From Rhodospirillales bacterium (lineage in GTDB: Bacteria > Pseudomonadota > Alphaproteobacteria > CACIAM-22H2), in NCBI GenBank assembly GCA_016794025.1, contig JAEUKX010000101.1, positions 1 through 46,034 on the forward strand: 46,034 bases of DNA, in the 5' to 3' direction. The notes below the pieces were generated by a model. It was not told where the DNA came from and ran no database searches. It saw only the letters and a program-made list of their open reading frames with translations. Numbering within the stretch: position 1 is the stretch's first letter; every line of letters starts with the position of its first letter. The position numbers and the translations under genes are program-made. This document shows, piece by piece, positions 25,660 through 33,420 of this stretch.

Positions 25660-26426
25660 CGGCGCTTCTCGAAATTTCCGGCATCAGCAGGAGCTTCGGC
25701 GGCGTTGCGGCCGTTTCGGACGTGCATCTGAGCGTGCCCGAGGGGTGTCTTGCCGCGGTCATCGGCCCGAACGGAGCTGGCAAGACGACGCTATTCAACG
25801 TGATCGCGGGTGTCCTTGCGCCAAGCGCCGGATCGATCCGCTTTGCCGGGCAGCCGGTCGACGACGTTCCCATGCATCGGCGCGTACGGCTCGGCATCTC
25901 GCGGACCTTCCAGAACCTGCGGCTGGTTCCCGACCTGACCGTTCTCGAGAATGTCCTCCTCGGATCCGACGCGCTGATGCCGGGCGGATTGCTGGGCGAC
26001 GTTCTGGATTTCTCTTTCGGCCGCGGTCCGGCGCGCGCGGCGCGCGCGCGCGCTCAGGAATTTCTCGAACTGGTCGGGCTGGCAGGGCGCGCGGCCGATC
26101 CAGCCGGCGGCCTCGCCTATGGCGAGGGCAAGCTGCTGGAACTGGCCCGCGCGCTTGCGGCAAGCCCGCGGCTTGTCCTCCTCGACGAGCCCGCCGCCGG
26201 CCTTCCGCACGCCGAGGCCGAGCAGATGGCGGCCTTGATCCGCACGCTTCCCGCACGTGGCACGACCGTCCTTCTGGTCGAGCACAACATGCGTCTGGTC
26301 ATGTCTGTCGCCGAGCGGATTCTCGTCATGGCGGGGGGGCGCACGATCGCGGAAGGCACGCCCGCCGAGATCGGCGCGGATCAGGCCGTCATCGAGGCGT
26401 ATCTGGGGCGCGAAGAAGATGCGTGA
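25656..26426 (+). CDS. livG: Branched-chain-type ABC transporter ATP-binding protein (LivG family)
   Basis: A 256-residue ATPase. Walker A is GPNGAGKTT (about residue 38), the Q-loop region reads RTFQNLRLVPDLTVLENVLLG, and Walker B is LVLLDEPAAGL followed by the switch His in LLVEHNMRLVMSVAERI, all typical of LivG. The ABC signature reads AYGEGKLLELARAL instead of the usual SYGQQRRLEIARAL, an unusual but probably tolerated variant. The family's characteristic long insert (about residues 105-135) is present. Six bp separate its stop from the livF start. Confidence 0.92.
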   Translation: MTALLEISGISRSFGGVAAVSDVHLSVPEGCLAAVIGPNGAGKTTLFNVIAGVLAPSAGSIRFAGQPVDDVPMHRRVRLGISRTFQNLRLVPDLTVLENVLLGSDALMPGGLLGDVLDFSFGRGPARAARARAQEFLELVGLAGRAADPAGGLAYGEGKLLELARALAASPRLVLLDEPAAGLPHAEAEQMAALIRTLPARGTTVLLVEHNMRLVMSVAERILVMAGGRTIAEGTPAEIGADQAVIEAYLGREEDA

Positions 26427-26432
26427 GGCGCG

Positions 26433-27137
26433 ATGCTCGAGATAGACGGACTTCGCGCCGGCTACGGCACCGCCGACGTGCTGCGCGGCCTCGACCTGCG
26501 CGTTCATGCGGCCGAGTGCGTATGCCTTCTCGGCGCGAACGGTGCCGGCAAGACGACGACGATGCGCGCGCTCGCGGGGCTTCTGCCCGCGCGCGGCGGC
26601 ACGATCCGTCTCGACGGGCGCGACGTGACCCGGCTCGGCCCGGACGAACGGCTGGCGGCGGGGCTGGCGCTTGTCCCGGAGGGAAGGCGCGTGTTCGCCG
26701 GCCTGAGCGTGGTCGAGAATCTCGCCATCGGCGCTTATCTGCGCGCCGACCGGGTGGCCATCTCGCGCGACCGCGAGCGGGTGCTGGCGCTTTTCCCGCG
26801 TCTTGCGGAGCGGCTGTCGCAGGACGCTTCGACCCTATCCGGCGGCGAGCAGCAGATGCTCGCGATCGCGCGCGCGCTGATGTCCGCGCCGCGCGTCCTG
26901 CTTCTGGACGAGCCGAGCATGGGCGTCGCACCGATCGTCGTGCGCGACATCTTCCGGACGATCGCGGGGCTGGCGAAAGACGGCCTGACGATCCTGCTGG
27001 CCGAACAGAATGCGCGCATGGCGCTGAAAGTGGCGTCGTCGGGCGCCGTGCTGTCGGAGGGTGCGATCGCGGTGCGCGGCGAAAGCACCCATCTGCGCGC
27101 GGATCCATCGGTGAGGGAGGCCTATCTTGGCGCCTGA
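26433..27137 (+). CDS. livF: Branched-chain-type ABC transporter ATP-binding protein (LivF family)
   Basis: A 234-residue ATPase with Walker A GANGAGKTTTMRAL, the LivF Q-loop region LVPEGRRVFAGLSVVENLAIGAY, signature LSGGEQQMLAIARAL, Walker B VLLLDEPSMGVAP and LLAEQNARMALKVA, where Gln replaces the switch His of other ABC proteins' H-loop region, as is usual for LivF. It completes the five-component importer. The last 11 bp overlap the TTG-started hydrolase gene, so the hydrolase is translated as part of the same operon. Confidence 0.93.
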   Translation: MLEIDGLRAGYGTADVLRGLDLRVHAAECVCLLGANGAGKTTTMRALAGLLPARGGTIRLDGRDVTRLGPDERLAAGLALVPEGRRVFAGLSVVENLAIGAYLRADRVAISRDRERVLALFPRLAERLSQDASTLSGGEQQMLAIARALMSAPRVLLLDEPSMGVAPIVVRDIFRTIAGLAKDGLTILLAEQNARMALKVASSGAVLSEGAIAVRGESTHLRADPSVREAYLGA

Positions 27138-27960
27138 CGGAATCGACCCGTCGCTCGAGCAGGAATACGCGCTTCGTGCACGCTATCCCGAGCGCGAGTC
27201 GATCTATGCGCGCATGCGCGGCGCGAGCGAGGATTTCCGGGCCCGGCAGCGAGGCCATGTCGAACTGGCCTACGGGCAATCGGCGCGCGAGCGGATCGAC
27301 TTCTTTCCCGGCGGGCGCGAGGCGCCGCTCGTCGTCTTCATCCATGGCGGCTACTGGCGCGCGCTCGACAAGGAGACGTTCCTGTTTCTTGCGGCACCGC
27401 TGGTCGCCGCCGGATTCAGCGTGGCGATGCCCGGTTACGACCTCGCGCCCGGCATTTCGCTGGCCGCGATCGAGGCGCAGATCGGCGAGGCGCTTGGCCT
27501 GCTGCGGCACCGGGCGGGCGAACTTGCCTTCGATCCAGGCCGCGTCGTCCTTTCGGGCCACTCGGCCGGCGGCCAGCTTGCGGCGATGGCGATGCTGCGC
27601 GGATCGAGCGGTCTGGGCGTGCGCGGGCTGTTCGGTGTCAGCGGCGTCTACGACCTTCTGCCGCTGGTGGCGACGAGCGTGGGTGCCTCGATCCGCCTCG
27701 ACCCGGAGACCGCGGCCGCCGCAAGCCCGATGCGCCTTGCCGGCCTGCGCGCGCAGGTTCCAGCGCGCCTAGCCGTCGGCGCGGACGAGACAGCCGGGTT
27801 TCGCGGGCAGTCGCACGACTTCGCGCGCGCACGGATCGAGGCCGGCGGCCAAGCGATCGTCGACGAGATTCCCGGAACAAACCATTTCACGGTTCTCGAC
27901 CGGCTGTTCGAGGGCGACGGGCTCGCGTGGATCGCGGCGAGGCTGGCCGCGGTCGGCTGA
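27127..27960 (+). CDS. Alpha/beta hydrolase, kynurenine-formamidase (arylformamidase)-like
   Basis: A 277-residue alpha/beta hydrolase. The oxyanion motif H73-G-G-Y-W is the hallmark of kynurenine formamidase and related carbamate/amide hydrolases. The nucleophile Ser146 lies in GHSAGGQLAAM, and Asp220 (VGADET) and His253 (PGTNHFTVLD) complete the triad. The N-terminal EQEYALRARYPERESIYARM also matches the AFMID-like family. The start is a TTG at 27127 overlapping livF by 11 bp; no ATG exists before the conserved region. As the last gene of the import operon it probably cleaves an amide, formamide or ester product inside the cell. Tryptophan breakdown is possible, but no other kynurenine-pathway genes are here. 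Confidence 0.85.
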   Translation: MAPDGIDPSLEQEYALRARYPERESIYARMRGASEDFRARQRGHVELAYGQSARERIDFFPGGREAPLVVFIHGGYWRALDKETFLFLAAPLVAAGFSVAMPGYDLAPGISLAAIEAQIGEALGLLRHRAGELAFDPGRVVLSGHSAGGQLAAMAMLRGSSGLGVRGLFGVSGVYDLLPLVATSVGASIRLDPETAAAASPMRLAGLRAQVPARLAVGADETAGFRGQSHDFARARIEAGGQAIVDEIPGTNHFTVLDRLFEGDGLAWIAARLAAVG

Positions 27961-27966
27961 GGCGCC

Positions 27967-30723
27967 CTACCGGCCCGGCGCGATGCGCGCGGCCGTGAAC
28001 TTGAATTCCGGGATCTTGCCGAACGGATCGAGAGCGGCGTTCGTCAGCATGTTGGCCGGGGCTTCGACGAAGCAGAACGGCATATAGACCATTCCCGAAG
28101 GAACATCCGGATCGGCGCGCAGCTCCGCCGTGATATCCCCGTGGCGCGTCTCGATCCGGATCGGTTTGCCGGCCGCCAGACCGTGCCGCCGGATCTCTTC
28201 CGGGTTCATCGACGCGACGGCGACCGGTTCGAGCGCATCGAGGGCGGCCGAACGCCGTGTCATGGCGCCCGTATGCCAGTGTTCGAGCATCCGCCCGGTG
28301 CTCAGCACGAGGGGGTAGGCGGCATCCGTTTCCTCGCCGGGGCGCAGGAACTCGACCGGCACGATGCGCCCGCGCCGGCTCGGCGTCGGAAACCCGTCGT
28401 AGAAGATGATGTCGTGGCCGGCGTGGGCTTCGTCGTCAGCCGGATAGGTCGCAGCACCATCCCGTTCGATGCGCTTCCACGGCAGGCCGGCCAGCGAAGG
28501 CATCGCCGCGCGCATCTCCTCGTAGACGGATGCGATGTCCGGATAGCGCCAGTCGAGGCCCAGACGGCCGGCCATCTCGACGATCAGCGCCCAGTCCTGC
28601 CGCGCCTCGCCCGGCGGATCGATGACGGGGCGGCCGAGCTGGACCTGCCGGTTCGTGTTCGTGAATGTCCCGAGCTTCTCCGCGTGCGCGGAAGCCGGCA
28701 GGACCACGTCGGCGTGCCACGCGGTCTCCGTCAGGAAGATGTCCTGCACGACGAAGTGCTCGAGCTTTGCAAGGGCGGCGCGCGCGTGATTCTGGTCGGG
28801 ATCCGACATCGCGGGATTCTCGCCCATCACGTACATCGCGCGGATCCGGCCGGCGGCGATGGCGTTTATGATCTCGACCACGGTCAGTCCGCGTTTGGGA
28901 TCGAGTGACCGGCCCCAGCGTCGTTCGAAGTCGGTCCGGTATCCGGCGTTCTCGACGGGATGGTAATCCGGGTACATCATCGGGATGAGGCCGGCATCCG
29001 ATGCACCCTGCACGTTGTTCTGGCCGCGCAGCGGATGGAGCCCCGTGCCCGGCCGCCCGATCTGCCCGGTGACGAGTGCAAGGGCGATCAGGCAGCGCGC
29101 ATTGTCGGTTCCATGGATGTGCTGCGAAATCCCCATTCCCCAGAAGATGATCGAGCGCTTCGAAGACGCATAGAGCCGGGCAACCGTCCGCAGCGTCGCC
29201 GCGTCGATGCCGCAGACCGGCGCCATGCGCTCGGGCGAATAGTCGGCAACGCGCGCGGCGAGATCGTCGAAGCCGTCGACATGGCGTGCGACATACTCCG
29301 GGTCGTACAGCCGCTCGGCGACGATCGTGTGCAGCAGCGCATTCAGGAGCGCCACGTCGGTGCCGGGCTTGAACTGCAGCGCGTGCGTGGCAAGCCGCAT
29401 CAGCGCCTGCCGCCGCGGATCGGCGACGATCAGGCTGGCACCGCGCTTGGCGGCCTGCTTGATGTAGCTGGCGGCGACGGGATGGTTCTGTTCGGGCCTT
29501 GCGCCGATGACGATGATGCAGTCGGCGTCGAGTGCCGCGGCGAAGGGCGCCGACACGGCGCCCGACCCGATCCCCTCGAGCAGGGCAGCGACCGACGAGG
29601 CGTGGCATAGGCGCGTGCAGTGATCGACATTGTTGGTGCCGAACCCCTGCCGGACGAGCTTCTGGAACAGGTAGGCCTCTTCGTTCGAGCCCTTGGCGGA
29701 GCCGAAGCCGGCCAGCGCGCCGCCGCCGTGGATGTCGCGAACGCGCGCGAGACCTTCGGCGGCCCTCGCCATGGCTTCTTCCCAAGTCGCCGGTCGGAAA
29801 ACCTCCCAGGGGTTTGCCGGGTCCACGTGGATATCCGCACGCTTCGCAACGCCATCGCGGCGGATCAGCGGACGGGTCAGCCGATGCGGGTGATGGACAT
29901 AGTCGAAGCCGAAGCGGCCCTTGACGCAAAGGCGGCTGTCGTTGGCGGGGCCATCCCGGCCATCGACCTTGACGATGCGGTTGCCCACCGTTCCGACGGT
30001 CGTCTGGCAGCCCACGCCGCAGAACGGACATAGCGTGTCAACCGTGCGCTCGGGTGCAAGCGTGCGCCGGCGTGCGTCGCCGTCCATGACGGACTTTTCG
30101 AGCAGCGCGCCCGTCGGGCACGCCTGCACGCACTCGCCGCAGGCCACGCAGGTCGATGCCCCCATGGGATCGGCGATGTCGAAGACCGGGCGCGTGTCGT
30201 GGCCGCGATAGGCCATGCCGATCACGTCGTTGACCTGCACCTCGCGGCACGCGCGTGCGCATAGTCCGCATGCGATGCAGGCGTCGAGGTTGACGGCAAT
30301 TGCGGGGTGGCTGGCATCGTGGGTCGCTGCGCGGGCGTCGACCGGAAGCCGGCCGGCGCCGGCACCCGTCTTTTCGTGCCACGACCAGAACTCGGCCCGC
30401 GGGTCCGGCGAGTCATTCCGCGCCGGCATGTCGGCCGCGAGGAGTTCCAGAACCATCGCACGGGCTTTCTTCGCCCGTTCGCTGGCCGTCCGGACCTTCA
30501 TTCCGGCCGCAGGCTTTCGGATGCAGCTTGCCGCAAGCGTACGCTCACCCTCGATCTCGCACATGCAGGCGCGGCAGTTCCCGTCCGGCCGGTAGTCCTT
30601 CGCGTCGCGGTGGCAGAGATGCGGGATCTCCACGCCTTCACGTTTTGCCACCTGCCAGATCGTTTCGCCGGCCGATGCCTCGACCTCGCGCCCGTCCAGA
30701 TGGAAGCGGATCGCGCCAGTCAT
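27967..30723 (-). CDS. fdhA: NAD-type formate dehydrogenase, molybdopterin (alpha) subunit
   Basis: A 918-residue catalytic subunit oxidising formate to CO2. The NuoG-like N-terminus binds a 2Fe-2S cluster (C37, C50, C53, C67). Two 4Fe-4S clusters follow in CIACGLCARACREV and CVACGECVQACPTGA, then a fourth cluster in LCPFCGVGC with a later RLCVKG. The molybdopterin domain has the active-site Cys373 in HCTRLCHASS, with Cys in place of selenocysteine, and NPAMSDPD and the C-terminal dinucleotide-binding domain (STGRMLEHWHTGAMTRR). The ATG overlaps the beta-subunit stop (ATGA). The metal may be Mo or W. No fdhD or gamma-type gene is seen nearby. It converges on the formamidase-like gene, 6 bp apart. 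Confidence 0.95.
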   Translation of the reverse strand: MTGAIRFHLDGREVEASAGETIWQVAKREGVEIPHLCHRDAKDYRPDGNCRACMCEIEGERTLAASCIRKPAAGMKVRTASERAKKARAMVLELLAADMPARNDSPDPRAEFWSWHEKTGAGAGRLPVDARAATHDASHPAIAVNLDACIACGLCARACREVQVNDVIGMAYRGHDTRPVFDIADPMGASTCVACGECVQACPTGALLEKSVMDGDARRRTLAPERTVDTLCPFCGVGCQTTVGTVGNRIVKVDGRDGPANDSRLCVKGRFGFDYVHHPHRLTRPLIRRDGVAKRADIHVDPANPWEVFRPATWEEAMARAAEGLARVRDIHGGGALAGFGSAKGSNEEAYLFQKLVRQGFGTNNVDHCTRLCHASSVAALLEGIGSGAVSAPFAAALDADCIIVIGARPEQNHPVAASYIKQAAKRGASLIVADPRRQALMRLATHALQFKPGTDVALLNALLHTIVAERLYDPEYVARHVDGFDDLAARVADYSPERMAPVCGIDAATLRTVARLYASSKRSIIFWGMGISQHIHGTDNARCLIALALVTGQIGRPGTGLHPLRGQNNVQGASDAGLIPMMYPDYHPVENAGYRTDFERRWGRSLDPKRGLTVVEIINAIAAGRIRAMYVMGENPAMSDPDQNHARAALAKLEHFVVQDIFLTETAWHADVVLPASAHAEKLGTFTNTNRQVQLGRPVIDPPGEARQDWALIVEMAGRLGLDWRYPDIASVYEEMRAAMPSLAGLPWKRIERDGAATYPADDEAHAGHDIIFYDGFPTPSRRGRIVPVEFLRPGEETDAAYPLVLSTGRMLEHWHTGAMTRRSAALDALEPVAVASMNPEEIRRHGLAAGKPIRIETRHGDITAELRADPDVPSGMVYMPFCFVEAPANMLTNAALDPFGKIPEFKFTAARIAPGR

Positions 30724-32387
30724 TCGCCGTCGCCCTCGAAAAACCGGAGGACGCTGCGCACGGGATTGGCTGCAGCCTGGCCGAGCCCGCAGATGGATGC
30801 ATCGCGCATCACCGTTTCAAGCTCGCCGAGCAGCGCCTTGTCCCAGGTTCCCGAATCGACCAGCGCCTTCATCTTCTGGGTGCCGACGCGGCAAGGCGTG
30901 CACTGCCCGCAGGACTCGTCGCGGAAGAAGCCGATCAGGTTGGCGGCCGCCGCGCGCGGGTCGTCCGCCTGCGACAGAACGATGACGGCGTGGCTCCCGA
31001 CGAACGCGCCTTGCGCGTCGAGCGTGCCGAAGTCGAGCGGCAGGTCGGCCAGACGGGCGGGCAGGATCCCGCCGGACGCACCACCGGGCAGGTAGCCCGA
31101 AAGGACATGGCCGGCCTGCATGCCGCCACAGAACTCGTCGATCAGTTCGCGGGCCGTGATGCCGGCCGGTGCGACCTTGACGCCGGGGGACGCGACGCGA
31201 CCGGAGACCGAGAACGAGCGCCAGCCCTTGTGTCCGCGCCGGCCGGCCGCCGCGAAAGTGGCCGGGCCTTTCTCGAGGATGTCGCGCAGCCAGTGCAGCG
31301 TCTCGACATTGTGGTTGAGCGTCGGACGCCCGAACAGCCCGCGCTGCGCGATATAGGGTGGACGGTGGCGCGGCAGGCCGCGCTTGCCTTCGATCGATTC
31401 GATCATCGCGGACTCTTCGCCGCAGATATAGGCGCCCGCACCCCGGCGCAGCTCGACATGGCCAGGCGCAACGATGCCGGCGTGTTCCAGCGCCGCGATC
31501 TCGGCGCGAAGGATCCGGTGTGCGGCGGGATATTCGTCGCGCAGATAGATGTAGATTCGCTCCGCCTCCACCGCCCACGCGGCGACGAGCATGCCTTCGA
31601 GCATCCGGTGGGGATCGCTCTCGAGATAATGGCGATCCTTGAATGTTCCCGGTTCGCCTTCGTCGGCATTGACGGTCATCAGCCGGGGGCCGGGCTCGGC
31701 GCGCACGCTTGCCCATTTTCGGCCCGCAGGGAACCCGGCGCCGCCCAGTCCGCGAAGGCCCGCTTCGTTGAGCGTTGCGATGACCGTCTCGCGTGCGCTG
31801 CCGTCGGCCCGCAGGCGCTCGAGCAGCCGGTAGCCGCCACCGGCCCGATAGGCGTCAAGGCCGGCGTGGGGCGGGATTTCGGGTGCTGTCCGGCCTTCGG
31901 CTATCGCCGCGGCGATGTCCTCCGGTCCGGCACCGTCGATCGCGCGCCTGCCGAGCATGGCCGCCGGCGCGCTGGCGCACCGCCCGATGCAGGGAGCCAT
32001 GAGCACGCGGACCTTCGCGGGGTCCGCGAGGGCGCGTGCGGCTTCGAGGAGTGCGGCGGAACCGCGCATCGCGCAGGGGAGCGAGCCGCACACTCGCAGC
32101 GTCAGCGGCGGCGGCGGGGTGTCTCCCTCCTTCACGATGTCGAAATGGTGGTAGAAGCTCGCCACCTCGAAGACCTCGGCTTCCGAGAGTCGCATTTCCT
32201 CGGCCAGGGCCTTCAGGTGCCGGGCGGAGAGATGTCCCTCGCCGTCCTGCAGCGCATGCAGATTCTCGATGAGATTGTCGCGCGCGCGCGGCGCCGCCCC
32301 GAGATGCCGGCGGACCTCTTCGAGTGCCGTTTCGTCCAGCGGCCGGCCTTTCGGTCCGCCGCGCCGGCCTGTGCGCTTGCTCGACAT
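30720..32387 (-). CDS. fdhB: NAD-type formate dehydrogenase beta subunit (fused NuoE-NuoF-like)
   Basis: A 555-residue diaphorase subunit. The N-terminal third (about 15-160) is NuoE-like with a 2Fe-2S site (RVCGSLPCAMRG and APCIGRCASAP). The rest is NuoF-like: GLRGLGGAGFPAGRKW and NADEGEPGTFKDR for FMN and NAD, GAGAYICGEESAMIESIEG, and a 4Fe-4S site SCGQCTPCRVG with a later ASICGLG. In the multi-subunit enzymes these parts are separate proteins (FdsG and FdsB); the fusion matches the two-subunit FDH1 type known from Methylobacterium. I use the ATG at 32387, which has GGGGAGAG 11 nt upstream; an ATG at 32411 directly abuts a GGGAGA and is less likely. First gene of the operon. Confidence 0.93.
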   Translation of the reverse strand: MSSKRTGRRGGPKGRPLDETALEEVRRHLGAAPRARDNLIENLHALQDGEGHLSARHLKALAEEMRLSEAEVFEVASFYHHFDIVKEGDTPPPPLTLRVCGSLPCAMRGSAALLEAARALADPAKVRVLMAPCIGRCASAPAAMLGRRAIDGAGPEDIAAAIAEGRTAPEIPPHAGLDAYRAGGGYRLLERLRADGSARETVIATLNEAGLRGLGGAGFPAGRKWASVRAEPGPRLMTVNADEGEPGTFKDRHYLESDPHRMLEGMLVAAWAVEAERIYIYLRDEYPAAHRILRAEIAALEHAGIVAPGHVELRRGAGAYICGEESAMIESIEGKRGLPRHRPPYIAQRGLFGRPTLNHNVETLHWLRDILEKGPATFAAAGRRGHKGWRSFSVSGRVASPGVKVAPAGITARELIDEFCGGMQAGHVLSGYLPGGASGGILPARLADLPLDFGTLDAQGAFVGSHAVIVLSQADDPRAAAANLIGFFRDESCGQCTPCRVGTQKMKALVDSGTWDKALLGELETVMRDASICGLGQAAANPVRSVLRFFEGDGE

Positions 32388-32444
32388 GGAACCCGCGTCT
32401 CTCCCCGACATTCTCCCGAGTTTCGGGACATTCGCGCGCCGTGG

Positions 32445-32456
32445 CAAGTGCACTTG
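32445..32456. promoter_or_regulatory. Palindrome upstream of formate dehydrogenase operon
   Basis: CAAGTGCACTTG is a perfect 12-bp palindrome located 57 bp before the beta-subunit start and 46 bp before the divergent DUF3574 gene. A second short inverted repeat, TCCCGA-GTT-TCGGGA, lies at 32414-32428. Either could be an operator; no adjacent regulator is present to support one. Confidence 0.35.
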
Positions 32457-32502
32457 GCGCCGCGCGATTGTGCGCGGCGGAGGTGCGTGCGAACATGCGC
32501 GG

Positions 32503-32880
32503 ATGCGACGGTTCGGTGTCGTTTTTGCGCTATTTGCCTCCGCCTGCGCGCCCGTTTGCCCGCAGGGTCTCGCACCGGCTGCGTCGGTCGACCTCTATTT
32601 CGGGCGCGGCGGCATTTCGGATGCCGACTGGCGCGACTATCTTGCGCGCTCGCTCGTCGCCCGGTTTCCCGACGGCATGACCGTCTTCGATGCCGAGGGG
32701 CGCTGGCGCGATCCGAAAGCCGGCCGCGTCGAGGTCGAGGAAAGCCGGGTCGTCCGCCTCGTCCTGCCCGATGCACGGCGCGCCGACGGCGCTCTTTCCG
32801 CCGCTATCGATGAGTACCGGAAGCGGTTCGCGCAGACATCCGTCCTGCGGGTCGAGCAGAATGTCTGCCACGCGTTCTGA
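32503..32880 (+). CDS. DUF3574-family small lipoprotein
   Basis: A 125-residue protein starting MRRFGVVFALFASACAPVC. The short hydrophobic leader ends in FASAC15, a plausible lipobox, so it is probably lipid-anchored. The mature part, VDLYFGRGGISDADWRDYLARSLVARFPDGMTVFDAEGRWRD followed by ESRVVRLVLPD and AIDEYRKRFAQTSVLRVEQ, matches the DUF3574 family, whose role is unknown. The ATG at 32503 is used because it opens the leader; the frame continues upstream over the divergent promoter region without sense. It overlaps the next gene by 20 bp. Confidence 0.8.
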   Translation: MRRFGVVFALFASACAPVCPQGLAPAASVDLYFGRGGISDADWRDYLARSLVARFPDGMTVFDAEGRWRDPKAGRVEVEESRVVRLVLPDARRADGALSAAIDEYRKRFAQTSVLRVEQNVCHAF

Positions 32881-33277
32881 ACTCGCCGCCGGTCTCCTCG
32901 CGCTTCTCGTCGTCGCGCCCGCGCAGGCACAGCCGGCGCGCTTCGACTGGCTTTCGCGCATCGATGCCGAACTGCCCGCGATCGAGGCGTGCGCACATGC
33001 CGTCGGCGAAGGGCCGGTCGGCGTTTCAGCACTGCGGGCGGAGGGCCCGGAGAGGCGCCTGATCCTGCGCGATGCCGCCTCTTCGGTCTGGAACTGCACC
33101 TTCCGCGACGGGCGGGCGGCAGCGATGCCGGAGCCCGACCCGGTGGGCGTGCGCCATCGTCGGCCGGTCTTCTGGCTTGCCCGGTTCGGGGAGCCCTGGG
33201 CGGAATGCTGGGATGCGGAGCCGGTGCGGCGGGCCGACGGTCGGCTGGCGGGGTGGTTCGTCGTCCAGACCTGCTGA
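32861..33277 (+). CDS. Small secreted protein of unknown function with four cysteines
   Basis: A 138-residue protein with a clear signal peptide (MSATRSELAAGLLALLVVAP, cleavage near AQA-QPARF). The mature part has exactly four Cys (C44, C79, C116 and the C-terminal C138), suggesting two disulfides in the periplasm, and is Trp-rich (WECW-like AECWDAEP). I do not recognise the family. It overlaps the DUF3574 gene by 20 bp, so the two are probably cotranscribed, and it precedes the ATP-grasp gene by 143 bp. Confidence 0.7.
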   Translation: MSATRSELAAGLLALLVVAPAQAQPARFDWLSRIDAELPAIEACAHAVGEGPVGVSALRAEGPERRLILRDAASSVWNCTFRDGRAAAMPEPDPVGVRHRRPVFWLARFGEPWAECWDAEPVRRADGRLAGWFVVQTC

Positions 33278-33420
33278 CGAAGCGGATGAAGGCGTAACCG
33301 GCAACGGTTGCCAAGTGCCGGGCGAATTGCCACAGTCGTCAGGGCATGTCGGTTCTGGCCTGTCGGTTGCATCTTTCGGACTGTCGCCCGTTCGGGCAAC
33401 CAATGTCGGGGAGGTAGGGT

